This document shows, piece after piece, positions 17,811-27,027 of a stretch of 44,099 bases of DNA (within the stretch, counting starts at the first letter, position 1; every line of letters starts with the position of its first letter). Source of the stretch: Gammaproteobacteria bacterium (GTDB lineage Bacteria > Pseudomonadota > Gammaproteobacteria > S012-40); the NCBI GenBank assembly GCA_029883265.1, contig JAOUJM010000012.1:1-44099 (forward strand), written 5' to 3'. Position numbers and translations under genes: made by a program. The notes beneath the pieces are model-generated. The model was given only the letters and a program-made list of their open reading frames with translations. It searched no databases and was not told the origin of the DNA.

Positions 17811-19376
17811 ATGCCGCGAATCACTCGAGCACTTATTAGTGTTTCTGATAAAACTGGTTTAGTAGAGTTTGCACAAGCGCTACATAAACTAAGCATCAGT
17901 ATTCTTTCCACTGGCGGCACCGCACGTTTACTTCAAGATCAGGGGATTCCCGTAACTGAAGTTTCAGACTACACGGGATTCCCTGAGATGATGGATGGGC
18001 GTGTAAAAACTTTACATCCAAAAGTCCATGGTGGAATTCTAGCGCGACGTGGACAAGATGATGCGGTTATGCAATCCAGTGGTATTGATCCAATTGATTT
18101 GGTTGTTGTTAACCTTTATCCATTTGAACAAACCATCGCGAAACCTGGTTGTGATTTAGCAACCGCGATTGAGAATATTGATATTGGTGGCCCAACCATG
18201 GTGCGTGCGGCGGCAAAAAATCATGCGCATGTTGCTATTGTTGTTAACCCACAAGATTATGCTGCAGTTGTTGAGGAGTTGGAGGATAGTCAATCACAGC
18301 TTAGTTCCCAAACATGTTTTAATTTAGCGGTACGTGCTTTTGAGCATACGGCTCATTATGATGGTGCGATTGCCAACTACTTGGGTTCGATTGATGTTGA
18401 GCAGCAACGACAAGCATTTTCCAATACCATTAATTTACAGTTCCAGAAAAAACAAATCATGCGCTATGGTGAGAATCCGCATCAAGCTGCTGCATTTTAC
18501 ATTGAAAAAAATCAAAAAGAAGCCTGTGTATCTACCGCTGAGCAAATTCAAGGTAAAGCGTTATCATTCAATAACATTGCTGACACCGATGCAGCGCTTG
18601 AATGTGTAAAACAGTTCGAGCAAGCTGCTTGTGTCATTGTCAAACATGCAAATCCATGTGGAGTGGCGCAAGCAGAAAATATTTCTAAAGCATACGACCT
18701 AGCATATCAAACCGATCCAACGTCTGCATTTGGCGGGATTATCGCATTTAATCGAGAACTGGATGAGCTAACTGCAAAAGCAATTATTGATCGCCAGTTT
18801 GTAGAAGTGATTATTGCGCCTAGTGTATCGGGTGCTGCAAAAGAAATATGTGCAAATAAACAAAATGTTCGTTTACTCGTTTGTGGTCAGTGGAGTGATA
18901 AAGTGGCGAGTGGTTTGGACTTTAAGCGAGTTAATGGTGGACTGCTGGTGCAAACACGCGACTTGGCTATGGTCAATGTGCAAGACTTGAAAATCGTTAG
19001 CAAACGTAAACCTAGTGATGACGAATTACAGGATTTACTGTTCGCATGGAAAGTTGCCAAGTTCGTCAAATCTAATGCGATTGTATATGTAAAAAATAAG
19101 CAAACCATTGGCGTTGGTGCGGGCCAAATGAGTCGTGTTTATAGTGCAAAAATTGCTGGGATAAAAGCTGCTGATGAGAATTTGGTGGTGGAAGGTTCAG
19201 TTATGGCCTCCGATGCATTTTTCCCATTTCGTGATGGTATAGATGCTGCTGCTCAGGCGGGAATCCGTGCAGTTATACAACCGGGTGGTTCAATGCGTGA
19301 TCAGGAAGTGATTGATGCTGCTGACGAGCATGATATCGCCATGGTGTTTACAGGTATGCGTCATTTTCGTCATTAA
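17811..19376 (+). CDS. purH: Bifunctional AICAR formyltransferase / IMP cyclohydrolase
   Basis: The last two steps of IMP synthesis. The 521-residue protein is normal length (E. coli 529). The N-terminal cyclohydrolase domain begins [16 protein letters not shown] and includes STGGTARLL and [16 protein letters not shown]; the C-terminal transformylase domain has the catalytic KHANPCGVA motif and a conserved end ([20 protein letters not shown]). The stop codon overlaps by two bases with the stop of a convergent minus-strand gene, so there is no room for a dedicated terminator. Confidence 0.98.
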   Translation: MPRITRALISVSDKTGLVEFAQALHKLSISILSTGGTARLLQDQGIPVTEVSDYTGFPEMMDGRVKTLHPKVHGGILARRGQDDAVMQSSGIDPIDLVVVNLYPFEQTIAKPGCDLATAIENIDIGGPTMVRAAAKNHAHVAIVVNPQDYAAVVEELEDSQSQLSSQTCFNLAVRAFEHTAHYDGAIANYLGSIDVEQQRQAFSNTINLQFQKKQIMRYGENPHQAAAFYIEKNQKEACVSTAEQIQGKALSFNNIADTDAALECVKQFEQAACVIVKHANPCGVAQAENISKAYDLAYQTDPTSAFGGIIAFNRELDELTAKAIIDRQFVEVIIAPSVSGAAKEICANKQNVRLLVCGQWSDKVASGLDFKRVNGGLLVQTRDLAMVNVQDLKIVSKRKPSDDELQDLLFAWKVAKFVKSNAIVYVKNKQTIGVGAGQMSRVYSAKIAGIKAADENLVVEGSVMASDAFFPFRDGIDAAAQAGIRAVIQPGGSMRDQEVIDAADEHDIAMVFTGMRHFRH

Positions 19377-19990
19377 AGATCGAGTTCAATCATTCCATCA
19401 TCCATGAAAATGCTAGCAATCCAAGGCTTGTCATTGTCACTGCTAAACTCAATTTTTTCTACACGCCCATTTAATCGTGCAATTTCTCCGGCAAAACTGT
19501 CTGTATCAAATTCACTACGCATTTCCACGTATTCGTAAGTTAGTATGGTGTTTCCATCATCACTGGTCTGGCGTGTGAATAAGGTCTGTTGATCTTTTTT
19601 ACTCTGGCAAATTTCGTTAAAACAGATGGGCGAGTTTTTCTTTTTAATGGGATGCCAGGGGGTAATCAATCGAGTGCCAACCAGTTCGTTAATAAAGGCA
19701 TGAGCTTGTTTGGTGCTTATATGTTCGTTGTTTAACATTGATGTGATTGCATAGAGATAAATATAGCGCATTCGTTGTATCAAATGAGTTTGGCCTAATG
19801 CATTACGATGCATGAGTTCTGCTGCCATAATACGTGTTGCATCCCAGTGTTTAAGGGATAGCGCGTTGAACACAGCTTTTACTTCTTGCAAGCTGATATG
19901 GTTTTGATCCATTTCTGCATTTACGTTTGAGGTGCTAAACAGTAATAAGGCCAACATGAGAAAACTATTCAATTTTCTTTTTTTGTTCAT
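19373..19990 (-). CDS. Secreted protein of unknown function
   Basis: I do not recognise a family. With the start at the ATG of 19990 (GGAGAG ribosome site nine bases upstream) it is 205 residues and begins with a signal peptide, [18 protein letters not shown], likely cut after NVNA at about residue 25. The mature part is a helical N-terminal half and a more beta-rich C-terminal half with two cysteines in [11 protein letters not shown] that could form a disulfide. It lies 13 bases after the preceding repeat-plus-barrel gene and is probably co-transcribed with it. An earlier in-frame start would overlap that gene by 50 bases and lacks the signal peptide position. Confidence 0.7.
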   Translation of the reverse strand: MNKKRKLNSFLMLALLLFSTSNVNAEMDQNHISLQEVKAVFNALSLKHWDATRIMAAELMHRNALGQTHLIQRMRYIYLYAITSMLNNEHISTKQAHAFINELVGTRLITPWHPIKKKNSPICFNEICQSKKDQQTLFTRQTSDDGNTILTYEYVEMRSEFDTDSFAGEIARLNGRVEKIEFSSDNDKPWIASIFMDDGMIELDL

Positions 19991-20003
19991 GATTGCCACT
20001 CTC

Positions 20004-21377
20004 CTAGAATAGGTCAAAGCCGTACTTAAAGCCAAGACTCGTATTGATACCACTATATTTTGCAGAAGAAGCAGATACGGTATAACCAGATTCCATATTG
20101 AACTTCAATTGCCCTGATAGGGGTGTATCTATGTCCATAGAAACAAATAAATTTAACGCTGTACCATCTAAGTAAATCAAATCAATTCCTGCAAAAACGT
20201 GGGAACTGTGTTCGATTGACTGCATCACTCCAGCAGCGAAAAAGTAGTCGCTGCCATAACCCATTTTTACACGGTAAACTAAATTCACATTGACAGCAGA
20301 ATCGCGTTGATACGCGAAATAAGGAATGCGGCCGCTGTCGGCACCATTGATGTTGGTAATGACTTGATTTAATGACCACATATTTTTCCGTGGTGATTCT
20401 ACTTCCTCAACCAAATCGCCTTTGCGAATCGTGTGTTTTGCTAAAGTATAGGTCTCAGAAATTGACAATTCTCCTTTGGCGAAATTCTCAAAGACCTCAT
20501 TGATTTTGATGTGGCCCACAGGAACACGAAAGGATTCTTGATTATTTATTTCCATAATGTCTCGATAGACCGCATAAAAAGCACCCTCTTTGACACCGAC
20601 TTGTTTGCCAATGTTGATTGCAACCTGATTTTCTAATACAGCAAGAATTTCGCCACGGTACTTACTTTCTTTCGCATTATGAATTTTTTTAACATATTGT
20701 TCGGGTTTGATGGCTAGTTGACCAATGATAATTTCTCCGACTGAATAAACACCGGTTACATTAATAACTTTGATAACTCCTTTAACTTCCTCTAAAAAGC
20801 CGTAAGAATTGCCTTTCTCATCCTCTATTTCCATGCCTTCTTCATAAATTTCGTAAATCTCACCAACTTTTATACCAGCGGTATCTCCAAGATCAAAGTA
20901 AACAACCCGCTTGTCTTTTTTTATGACACGACCAATTTCGAGGAAACGGTTTTTTAACTGTAAAGGCAGCTTATATTCAAGTTGGGCGAGTAAAGATTTG
21001 ATGCTTCGTACAGTGTAGTTTTCTTTCCATCGAAAAACGATTTCATTCTTTTTTGTATTGTAAATTTCCACTTTGAGTAAAACTTTCTTCTTTTCGCTCG
21101 TAAGGGTTACATCCGCTAACCAAGGTATGCCGTTTCGACTGGCAGATTTGATGCGGTCGCTAAGACTGGAGCGTACAGGGAGAAAATTAGCGCTGACGGT
21201 AATTGCTTCAAATCGATCGAGACGATCAACGGCTTTGGTGGCGATTACCCGAAAATCCGATGCAAAATCCTCGTATTGACCTTTAATATCACTGTAGACA
21301 ATGATGTCATTAGGACCGGCAACGCTTACAATGGTGACAGAAAGCAATAACAGGCCAAAAAGAGCCTTGATATACAT
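20004..21377 (-). CDS. Envelope protein with two SH3-like (FlgT-C-like) repeats and a barrel-like C-terminus
   Basis: A 457-residue secreted protein of unknown function. It has a signal peptide (about 1-20). An N-terminal region (about 22-150) resembles the substrate-like alpha/beta domain of envelope assembly proteins. Two related segments follow, one with DTAGIKVGEIYEIYEEG and one with GKQVGVKEGAFYAVYRD; this pattern is like the C-terminal domain of the flagellar assembly protein FlgT, though no flagellar genes are nearby. The last 120 residues alternate polar and hydrophobic strands and end in GFKYGFDLF, with a terminal phenylalanine as in outer-membrane beta-barrels. The ATG at 21377 is preferred to the GTG at 21383 because AGGAAA lies 7 bases upstream. 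Functional assignment is inference only. Confidence 0.75.
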   Translation of the reverse strand: MYIKALFGLLLLSVTIVSVAGPNDIIVYSDIKGQYEDFASDFRVIATKAVDRLDRFEAITVSANFLPVRSSLSDRIKSASRNGIPWLADVTLTSEKKKVLLKVEIYNTKKNEIVFRWKENYTVRSIKSLLAQLEYKLPLQLKNRFLEIGRVIKKDKRVVYFDLGDTAGIKVGEIYEIYEEGMEIEDEKGNSYGFLEEVKGVIKVINVTGVYSVGEIIIGQLAIKPEQYVKKIHNAKESKYRGEILAVLENQVAINIGKQVGVKEGAFYAVYRDIMEINNQESFRVPVGHIKINEVFENFAKGELSISETYTLAKHTIRKGDLVEEVESPRKNMWSLNQVITNINGADSGRIPYFAYQRDSAVNVNLVYRVKMGYGSDYFFAAGVMQSIEHSSHVFAGIDLIYLDGTALNLFVSMDIDTPLSGQLKFNMESGYTVSASSAKYSGINTSLGFKYGFDLF

Positions 21378-21498
21378 AACCACATTTCCTGTTTTTGGCT
21401 TAAACGAGTGCGCGTAAGCTCGAATAGTCTCTTAGGTTTACGTGTTATGATCGGCTATGTAGTGTGTAACTTTACTTTGTCTAAGTAAGGAAATTAGG

Positions 21499-21966
21499 CT
21501 AATTGATTTTTTTGCTGGCAGTTTTAATGGCCCGATCAAGTGTGACGGCGAAAAAATCACTACCGTTATAACCCAGTAGTTTTTTCGTCAAAATACGTCC
21601 ACTATGGTCTAGTAAGATTGTGGTGGGGGTTAGATCGACGTCATATCGATTGGCAAAATCTTCATAAGCTATACGTTTTCCCTCAAAATCTTTCATATAA
21701 TCACCACGGTCGATGTTCAATTTTCGAATGATGACCCGATTTTTATATTCCTGACTGAGGTCCATAGGGCCTAAATGATCGGCCTCAAGACGTTCGCAAT
21801 ATTCACAATGCGTGGCGCCAAACATGACCATTATCGGTAAGCCTTGAGATTTTGCCTTTTGTGCAACTTGTTGCAAGTCTACCACTTCTTCCAGTGCAAA
21901 TAACTTTGACATTGGTAAAGCTAGAGATATTAAAATCAATAGTTTATATGATTTTTTTAGACTCAT
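21499..21966 (-). CDS. Secreted thioredoxin-like protein (CxxC)
   Basis: A 155-residue periplasmic thioredoxin-fold protein. It has a signal peptide (about 1-24), the redox motif HCEYC (C54, C57) after MVMFGAT, and a cis-proline region DLTPTTILLD. The order and length resemble SoxW-type and DsbD-gamma-like thioredoxins that reduce periplasmic partners. It ends 115 bases before the start of the barrel-like gene, so joint transcription is possible but not proven. A TATAAT-like element lies at 22008-22013 on the minus strand without a good -35. Confidence 0.85.
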   Translation of the reverse strand: MSLKKSYKLLILISLALPMSKLFALEEVVDLQQVAQKAKSQGLPIMVMFGATHCEYCERLEADHLGPMDLSQEYKNRVIIRKLNIDRGDYMKDFEGKRIAYEDFANRYDVDLTPTTILLDHSGRILTKKLLGYNGSDFFAVTLDRAIKTASKKIN

Positions 21967-22470
21967 GGTCAGTCACCTAGTTGGGATATTAAACGTTTTA
22001 CTTTATCATTATACTCTAATATTTGCAAGGTTATTGGTTTCAGTATTGGACAGGTATTGCAGCTAAACGTTTATTTTCTTGAAACGAATTACTATTGCAT
22101 CAATATTGATGCTGCAAACTTATTCAGCAGAGCCAAAGTTTTGGTTATGTTTGCTTTAAAGGTTTTTAATAGAGTGGTATATCGAAGCAATACAAACTCA
22201 TTGACTCCAGTTATTTTTACCTCTTTTTGCAAATTTATATTTTGTCTGGCGTTTGCCTAGTTCGATCTATTCCCTTGACCTAGGGAAAAACTAGTTTGCT
22301 TTTGAAATTGTCAGAAAAAACGGCTAGTACTTTTTGTAGATGTAAAATTAGATTTTCTAGTTCATGACATAAGTTATGGATGGTATTCGTGAAAAAGAAT
22401 TGTATTTGGCGGACGATTTGTTGAGGACCAGTGGCAGAATTAGATTATTTTTTGAAATTGAAGTTGGGCG
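21967..22470. other. Gene-poor AT-rich gap
   Basis: About 500 bases between the thioredoxin-like gene start and the petC terminator. No convincing gene: one 67-codon frame at 22057-22260 has no ribosome site, and its composition looks random. The 8-base palindrome AAACGTTT occurs at 21991-21998 and at 22065-22072, 74 bases apart, and could be a pair of operator sites. A TTCCC/GGGAA hairpin near 22268-22286 is too weak to call. Confidence 0.5.
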
Positions 22471-22499
22471 AAAAACAGCAGCGCCCGTAGACGCTGCTG
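22471..22499 (-). terminator. Intrinsic terminator of the bc1 operon
   Basis: On the minus strand the stem CAGCAGCG / CGCTGCTG (8 perfect pairs, 22476-22483 with 22492-22499) with an 8-base loop is followed by TTTTT. It lies 14 bases past the petC stop and ends the petABC transcript. Confidence 0.9.
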
Positions 22500-22512
22500 C
22501 ACAAATTCATAG

Positions 22513-23169
22513 TTAATCTAGACGAGCCCAAACTCGTTTTTTCACTATGTATAACATGATAGTTAGAATGACCAAATAAATGATTACATAGATTCCCATG
22601 GTTTTTCTTTCTTGCGCATGGGGATCTGCAGTCCATTCCAAAAAGCTGGCAATATCCAGAATCTTGGCTTCGATTTCTTTTTTGGCAGCGGCATCTTCGG
22701 TAACACTATGTGCTGTTGGGTCGGGCATTGCTATTCCCGGGAACAACAAGTTCTCAATGCGACCGTCAGCTTGCTCGTGATAAGAAGTGAGTAATGTATA
22801 AATATATGCTGGTCCACCCTTGCGAGCTTTGGCCATTAGGGCCAAATCAGGAGGCACGATTCCAAACATATCTTCTACTAACTTTTTATCTAAGCCAGTT
22901 GGTAATAAGCTGCTCATGGGATTGTCTTTACGCATGGCGTCTACAGTCGCTTGATCAAAGCCTATATCCAGCAAATTGCGATACTTAATGTACTTGAGTT
23001 GATGACATAACATGCAGCTATTAATGACTGCATTTGCTCCTCTTTGTAGTGCAGCTTGACTACGATCAAGTTTAATGTCTGCCAGTGGGTGGCCATTGTC
23101 ACTTGCAGCAAAACTGCTGCTGCTTGCCAAGAACAAATAAATAATAAAAAGACTCAATAGCTGTTTCAT
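22513..23169 (-). CDS. petC: Cytochrome c1 subunit of the bc1 complex
   Basis: The heme-bearing subunit that passes electrons from the Rieske protein to soluble cytochrome c. The 218-residue protein has a signal peptide (about 1-22), the heme motif CMLCH (C52, C55, H56), a likely axial methionine in GIAMPDP, and a C-terminal membrane anchor (about 189-210, GIYVIIYLVILTIMLYIV). It is shorter than mitochondrial or alphaproteobacterial c1 but usual for gammaproteobacteria. Its ATG overlaps the petB stop (ATGA). Confidence 0.95.
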   Translation of the reverse strand: MKQLLSLFIIYLFLASSSSFAASDNGHPLADIKLDRSQAALQRGANAVINSCMLCHQLKYIKYRNLLDIGFDQATVDAMRKDNPMSSLLPTGLDKKLVEDMFGIVPPDLALMAKARKGGPAYIYTLLTSYHEQADGRIENLLFPGIAMPDPTAHSVTEDAAAKKEIEAKILDIASFLEWTADPHAQERKTMGIYVIIYLVILTIMLYIVKKRVWARLD

Positions 23170-24413
23170 TTTCTAAGAGCCTCCTTGCGTTGTATTTCCC
23201 GCTGTCGCTCATCACTGGCAATTAGTGCTTCGACTTCAGCCGGTAGGCCCTTGGCTCTGAGCCATTTTTCTTCGCGCTTGGAAACAAAGGGTAGCAGCAT
23301 GAATAATGCAAAATAGAAGAAGGTGCATATTTGACCCAATGTAATTAAAAATCCGGTGGGTGGCTTGGCGCCAACGTAACCCAAAATGACGACATCTATC
23401 GCGAATACAATGAACATGATTCGATAAAAAGGCCGATAACGGGCACCCCCGGGAATTTTCGAACGATCCAGATAAGGCATGACAGCGAATAATAATATCG
23501 ACAGTGCCATTGCAATTACTCCCCCGACTAAATCGGGAATCGCGCGTAAAATTGCGTAAAAAGGTAAGAAATACCATTCGGGCACAATATGCGCCGGTGT
23601 TTGCATAGGATTCGCCGGTATATAGTTGTCAGGTTCGATAAAGAGATTAGGCCTAAAAAACAGGATCAAACTAAATACGATTAAGAAAACACCCAGTCCA
23701 TAAAAATCCTTGGCGGTAAAATAAGGATGTAATGGAATATTATCTTTGGCCTGTAAGTCAATCCCGGAAGGATTACTGCTTTTAACCATATGCAGTGCGA
23801 CCAAATGGATTGCGACCATGCCAAAAATTAAAAATGGAAACAAATAATGCAGTGCAAAAAATCGTGTTAAGGTGGCGTCACCAACAGCAAAATCCCCGCG
23901 CAACCAAACAACTATTTCATCCCCAAGAAACGGTACTGTGCCGAAGAGACTGGTAATAACCTGTGCGCCCCAATAAGACATTTGCCCCCAAGGTAATAGG
24001 TAACCAAAAAACGCAGTCGCCATTAACATAATTAGAAGTATTTGGCCGGTCCACCACATGAGTTCGCGTGGAGCACGGTACGAACCATAATAAAGTGTGC
24101 GCGCCATGTGAATAAAAATGACGGCAAAAAAGGCAGAGGCGCCGGTTGAATGCATATATCGAATTAACCAACCGTAATTGACTTCGCGCATAATGTGTTC
24201 GACTGAGTCGAAAGCCAATGAAGTATCAGCTTTGTAGTGCATTGCTAGAAATATTCCGCTAATCAACTGAATGACTAGAACAAAACCAGCAAGAAAACCG
24301 AAATTCCACCAGTAACTGAGATTACGCGGAGTGGGATAATCGGTGATTTCGTGTTTTACAATATTTGTGAGTGGAAAGCGCTCGTCAATCCAAGCCATGA
24401 TTTTATTAGCCAT
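23166..24413 (-). CDS. petB: Cytochrome b subunit of the bc1 complex
   Basis: The membrane quinol-oxidising core, 415 residues, with eight hydrophobic segments expected and seen in outline. The heme-ligand histidine pairs lie in RYMHSTGASAFFAVIFIHM and FALHYLFPFLIFGMVAIH. The quinol-site motif PEWY is present (VPEWYFLPFYAILRA), as in most proteobacterial enzymes. The gene sits 14 bases after petA and overlaps petC by four, completing the canonical petABC operon. Confidence 0.97.
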   Translation of the reverse strand: MANKIMAWIDERFPLTNIVKHEITDYPTPRNLSYWWNFGFLAGFVLVIQLISGIFLAMHYKADTSLAFDSVEHIMREVNYGWLIRYMHSTGASAFFAVIFIHMARTLYYGSYRAPRELMWWTGQILLIMLMATAFFGYLLPWGQMSYWGAQVITSLFGTVPFLGDEIVVWLRGDFAVGDATLTRFFALHYLFPFLIFGMVAIHLVALHMVKSSNPSGIDLQAKDNIPLHPYFTAKDFYGLGVFLIVFSLILFFRPNLFIEPDNYIPANPMQTPAHIVPEWYFLPFYAILRAIPDLVGGVIAMALSILLFAVMPYLDRSKIPGGARYRPFYRIMFIVFAIDVVILGYVGAKPPTGFLITLGQICTFFYFALFMLLPFVSKREEKWLRAKGLPAEVEALIASDERQREIQRKEALRK

Positions 24414-24427
24414 CTTACGCCCTCCCG

Positions 24428-24955
24428 TTAAGCTTTGGCTTTTCCAATTAGAATTTTATTTTCCCCAATGAATTCATAGGGAGGTAAATCCAAGTTTCGC
24501 GGTGCAGGCCCTTTTAGTATTCGTCCGCTATTGTCATAAACACTACCGTGACATGGACAGAACCAACCTTGATCTTTGCGTTGTGGAACACAACCCAGAT
24601 GTGTGCATAAACCCACGACGACAAGCCAATTGGGGTCTTTAACTCGTGAAGTATCTTTTTGTGGATCTTTTCCACCTTCAGTTTTATCCATATCGGTAGC
24701 TTGCTCATCTGTGCGATGTAATATAAATACAGGCTTGCCCTGCCATTCAACGGTTTTTACAGCGCCGGGTTGTAAGCCTGTCAAGCTAACTTCTGTCGTG
24801 GCTTTGGATAAAACTTCTGAACTTGGATTCATGCTCGCTATGAAAGGCCAGCTTGTAGCAACAATGCCTGCGCCAGCTACCACACCGGTAGCAGTGGTCA
24901 AAAATTCGCGGCGCTCCGGATCTTGTGGCTGCGCCTTATCCTTGTCTTGGGACAT
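24428..24955 (-). CDS. petA: Rieske iron-sulfur subunit of the bc1 complex
   Basis: A 175-residue protein carrying the high-potential 2Fe-2S cluster. Motifs: CTHLGC (C117, H119, C122) and CPCHGS (C133, H136, plus disulfide C135). The N-terminus has a twin-arginine signal, ERREFLTTATG, followed by a membrane helix (about 22-40), as expected for Tat-inserted Rieske proteins. First gene of petABC; an 80-base gap separates it from the cytochrome c gene upstream and includes a short GGGAG/CTCCC hairpin without a T-run (24994-25014), so read-through from the cytochrome c gene is plausible. Confidence 0.96.
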   Translation of the reverse strand: MSQDKDKAQPQDPERREFLTTATGVVAGAGIVATSWPFIASMNPSSEVLSKATTEVSLTGLQPGAVKTVEWQGKPVFILHRTDEQATDMDKTEGGKDPQKDTSRVKDPNWLVVVGLCTHLGCVPQRKDQGWFCPCHGSVYDNSGRILKGPAPRNLDLPPYEFIGENKILIGKAKA

Positions 24956-25035
24956 TATTCATTCACCTCAATTTTTCTGTGATGTGTATGGCACTGGGAG
25001 TAGAGAACTCCCGGCGCCGATAATCTATGGAAAAG

Positions 25036-25347
25036 TTATAAGCTGGAGAAATAAGCGGCAATATCAGCAATATCTTGATCACTTAGTGCTGCCACCATTG
25101 GTGCCATCATTGGGTTTTTTCTGGCCCCGGTTTTGTAATCTTTTACGGCTTTGATTAGGTAAGCTGCTTTCTGACCTTTTAGATTGGGTACTTCAGGGCT
25201 AACGCTAATACCCTCAGCACCATGACAACCGCCACACAAGGCCGCTTTACTTTTGCCGGCTTGTGCATTTCCTGCAGCATGACTTAATAATGGAAAGCTG
25301 ATTGCAATAGCCAAACTAACTACTGCCAAGGTTTTGATATTACGCAT
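25036..25347 (-). CDS. Soluble class I cytochrome c
   Basis: A 103-residue monoheme cytochrome with a signal peptide (about 1-24, ending LLSHA), heme motif CGGCH (C38, C41, H42) and a C-terminal methionine ligand region KNPMMAPMVAALSDQDIADIAAYFSS, as in c4/c5/c553-type proteins. It lies just upstream of petABC on the same strand and is a natural electron acceptor of the bc1 complex. Its Shine-Dalgarno (GGGAGGA) directly abuts a long hairpin described separately, which suggests translational or transcript-stability control. Confidence 0.94.
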   Translation of the reverse strand: MRNIKTLAVVSLAIAISFPLLSHAAGNAQAGKSKAALCGGCHGAEGISVSPEVPNLKGQKAAYLIKAVKDYKTGARKNPMMAPMVAALSDQDIADIAAYFSSL

Positions 25348-25353
25348 GGAATG

Positions 25354-25399
25354 TCCTCCCAGATATGACTTTAATTAATAAGTTTAGTCTATATCTGGG
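25354..25399 (-). promoter_or_regulatory. Stem-loop covering the ribosome site of the cytochrome c gene
   Basis: CCCAGATATGACT (25358-25370) pairs with AGTC-T-ATATCTGGG (25386-25399): 13 pairs with one bulged base and a 14-base AT-rich loop. On the minus strand the 3' arm ends in GGG that is part of the Shine-Dalgarno GGGAGGA (25360-25354). It could hide the ribosome site, protect the transcript end, or be an operator dyad in DNA. No T-run, so not a terminator. Confidence 0.6.
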
Positions 25400-25444
25400 G
25401 CGTATTACATTAAATTAGAATATATTAATACTTGGATAAAAATA

Positions 25445-25460
25445 CTAATAATATTATTAG
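25445..25460. repeat. Perfect 16-base AT palindrome
   Basis: CTAATAATATTATTAG reads the same on both strands. It lies about 100 bases upstream of the cytochrome c start, just beyond the end of the small membrane protein gene, and could be a regulator site or a chance product of an AT-rich stretch. Confidence 0.4.
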
Positions 25461-25482
25461 ATATATTTACTTGGTTATTCTG

Positions 25483-25653
25483 CTAGGGCGCCGCCTTTTC
25501 TTTGCGGAATAGAGGGATTTGAGGTAATAATTCCCACACAATCAATATACCTAAAGTGGCGATAGAGCCGGTGATGGGGTTATCGACAATGCTTAAAAAA
25601 ATACCTGCGACGAGCGAGGCAAGGATGATAATGATATCCAGTTTTGCTTTCAT
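25483..25653 (-). CDS. Small two-helix membrane protein
   Basis: A 56-residue protein (MKAKLDIIII start) with two hydrophobic segments, about 4-22 and 27-44, and a charged C-terminal tail FRKEKAAP. AAGGA lies 7 bases before the ATG at 25653; the GTG at 25668 would put the ribosome site inside the gene. I do not recognise a family. It is on the same strand as the cytochrome c-petABC genes and could be part of that unit, though 135 bases with hairpins separate them. Confidence 0.65.
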   Translation of the reverse strand: MKAKLDIIIILASLVAGIFLSIVDNPITGSIATLGILIVWELLPQIPLFRKEKAAP

Positions 25654-25668
25654 TGCTAATTCCTTCAC

Positions 25669-26115
25669 AAAAATTTTTATTCAATTTAGCTATCGTCTAT
25701 TGTTGCTGCATTTATAGAAAAAAACTGTTGAAGAATAATCAGATTTGATAAGTAGGCTCTGAAAGATTGTTTACATTCTTAGCTCACTTATAGTTTTTGT
25801 TTTGAACACTTTTATCTGGACTTAATCCGTTTGGGGCATTGGATTTTTAACTGGATTGTTTAGCTTATGGGTTGTTTGGATTTAATATATTTTGTGTTGT
25901 ATATAGGAAATTAGCCCAATGGCAACCCCCGCCATTTTGCTAGCCCAAAGTCCATGTGCTTGATAATTTGGATGACGCTTGTTGGTATTATCCTCTGGCA
26001 GTCGGTTTGAGTTGCGCATCAGTTGTGTGCCAAATGTCAACTGAGCCTGCAATTAACTTGACAAGTGAACTATTGCTGCCAAGCTTGTTTTATCCTTATG
26101 AATGAGAGGTTTGCG
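25669..26115. other. AT-rich divergent intergenic region
   Basis: Some 450 bases between two divergent small genes. No gene or structured RNA stands out. A TTGACA occurs at about 26058-26063 but has no matching -10 at usual spacing. The region probably contains promoters for the two flanking genes that I cannot resolve by eye. Confidence 0.35.
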
Positions 26116-26781
26116 ATGAGCAATTCGAATGACAATAGTGATCAGGGAAATAGTCAAAGTGACAATCCGGTTAGTGAAGCCAGCGTACCACCATTGGAGC
26201 CGGTTGTTGCGCCTAAAACACTGATGAATCGAATTACGGATTCAGTTTTTGAATCAATTTCGGATTATTTGAAACGTTATCTTGTTCCTGTGGTGCTAGG
26301 TACCGCGCTAATCACTATTGTATCGCTGGTTACTGACCGCATGAACGATGATAATTTAACAAAAAAAATTCTAACGGATGTGCAAGCAACAATTGCTGAA
26401 TTTCAACCGGATGAAGATAACACTTCTTATGCTGAAGAAGAAATTTTAGAACTCAAGCTAGAACTAGAAAAAGTGCATGCTGAGCTTGCCAAAGTTAGTG
26501 ATCAGTTGCGGAATGTGAATCATATAAACTCCAAAGTCAGTCGTATGGAAAAAAATAGTAAGAACCAGGCGAGTTTGGATAAAACCACGAATGAATTGAT
26601 TTTGGAGAGGTTGCGTAATTTGGACTTAAAAATACAAAACCAAGATACACGAATTCTCGCAGCGTTGAGCAATGATAGTGAGCAACGGAAAGTAAATTCG
26701 ATGAAGCAATTAGTTGATAATTTGGATGCAGTGGTGCAAAAGCAACAAGTATTATCAGAAGCAGTGGGTGATAGTAACTAA
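26116..26781 (+). CDS. Single-pass membrane protein with coiled coil, unknown function
   Basis: A 221-residue protein, start ATG at 26116 with GAGAGG seven bases upstream (an earlier in-frame start at 26065 lacks such a site). Layout: a polar, Ser/Asn-rich N-terminus (1-33), one membrane helix (about 55-73, VPVVLGTALITIVSLV), then a long region with heptad-like Leu and Glu spacing (about 110-205), predicted as coiled coil. No catalytic motif is visible. Isolated between a divergent small membrane protein gene and a tRNA. A scaffold or sensor-like role is possible but unsupported. Confidence 0.75.
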   Translation: MSNSNDNSDQGNSQSDNPVSEASVPPLEPVVAPKTLMNRITDSVFESISDYLKRYLVPVVLGTALITIVSLVTDRMNDDNLTKKILTDVQATIAEFQPDEDNTSYAEEEILELKLELEKVHAELAKVSDQLRNVNHINSKVSRMEKNSKNQASLDKTTNELILERLRNLDLKIQNQDTRILAALSNDSEQRKVNSMKQLVDNLDAVVQKQQVLSEAVGDSN

Positions 26782-27027
26782 GCTATAATGAACCAAAAAC
26801 AATATGTTTTTTTCTGGTATTGGTTAGTGTGCAGATTAGGTTAAGTTCTATCTTGGATAATCATATAATGCTAGTGAATAGAACAAGATTCATTATGTTC
26901 ATGTGAATAGCATTCATTTTTACTAAAACTCAAAATCCGAGTCGTCTTAGTTACTAACAGCGTATAGTCTGCCAGTTTTGGGCATTAATTACTGCTGGTG
27001 GAAATTATGCTCTATGATGTTTAAAAA

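Noticed and set aside
22057-22260. 67-codon plus-strand frame in the gap before petC
   Set aside because: No ribosome site, low-complexity AT-rich composition, no recognisable domain; looks like a chance frame.
24994-25014. GGGAG/CTCCC hairpin between the cytochrome c gene and petA as a terminator
   Set aside because: Five strong pairs and no T-run on the minus strand; at most a processing or stabilising hairpin.
24576-25154. 192-codon plus-strand frame opposite petA and the cytochrome c gene
   Set aside because: It runs antisense across two certain genes and the translation has no domain or helix pattern; a shadow of their codon use.
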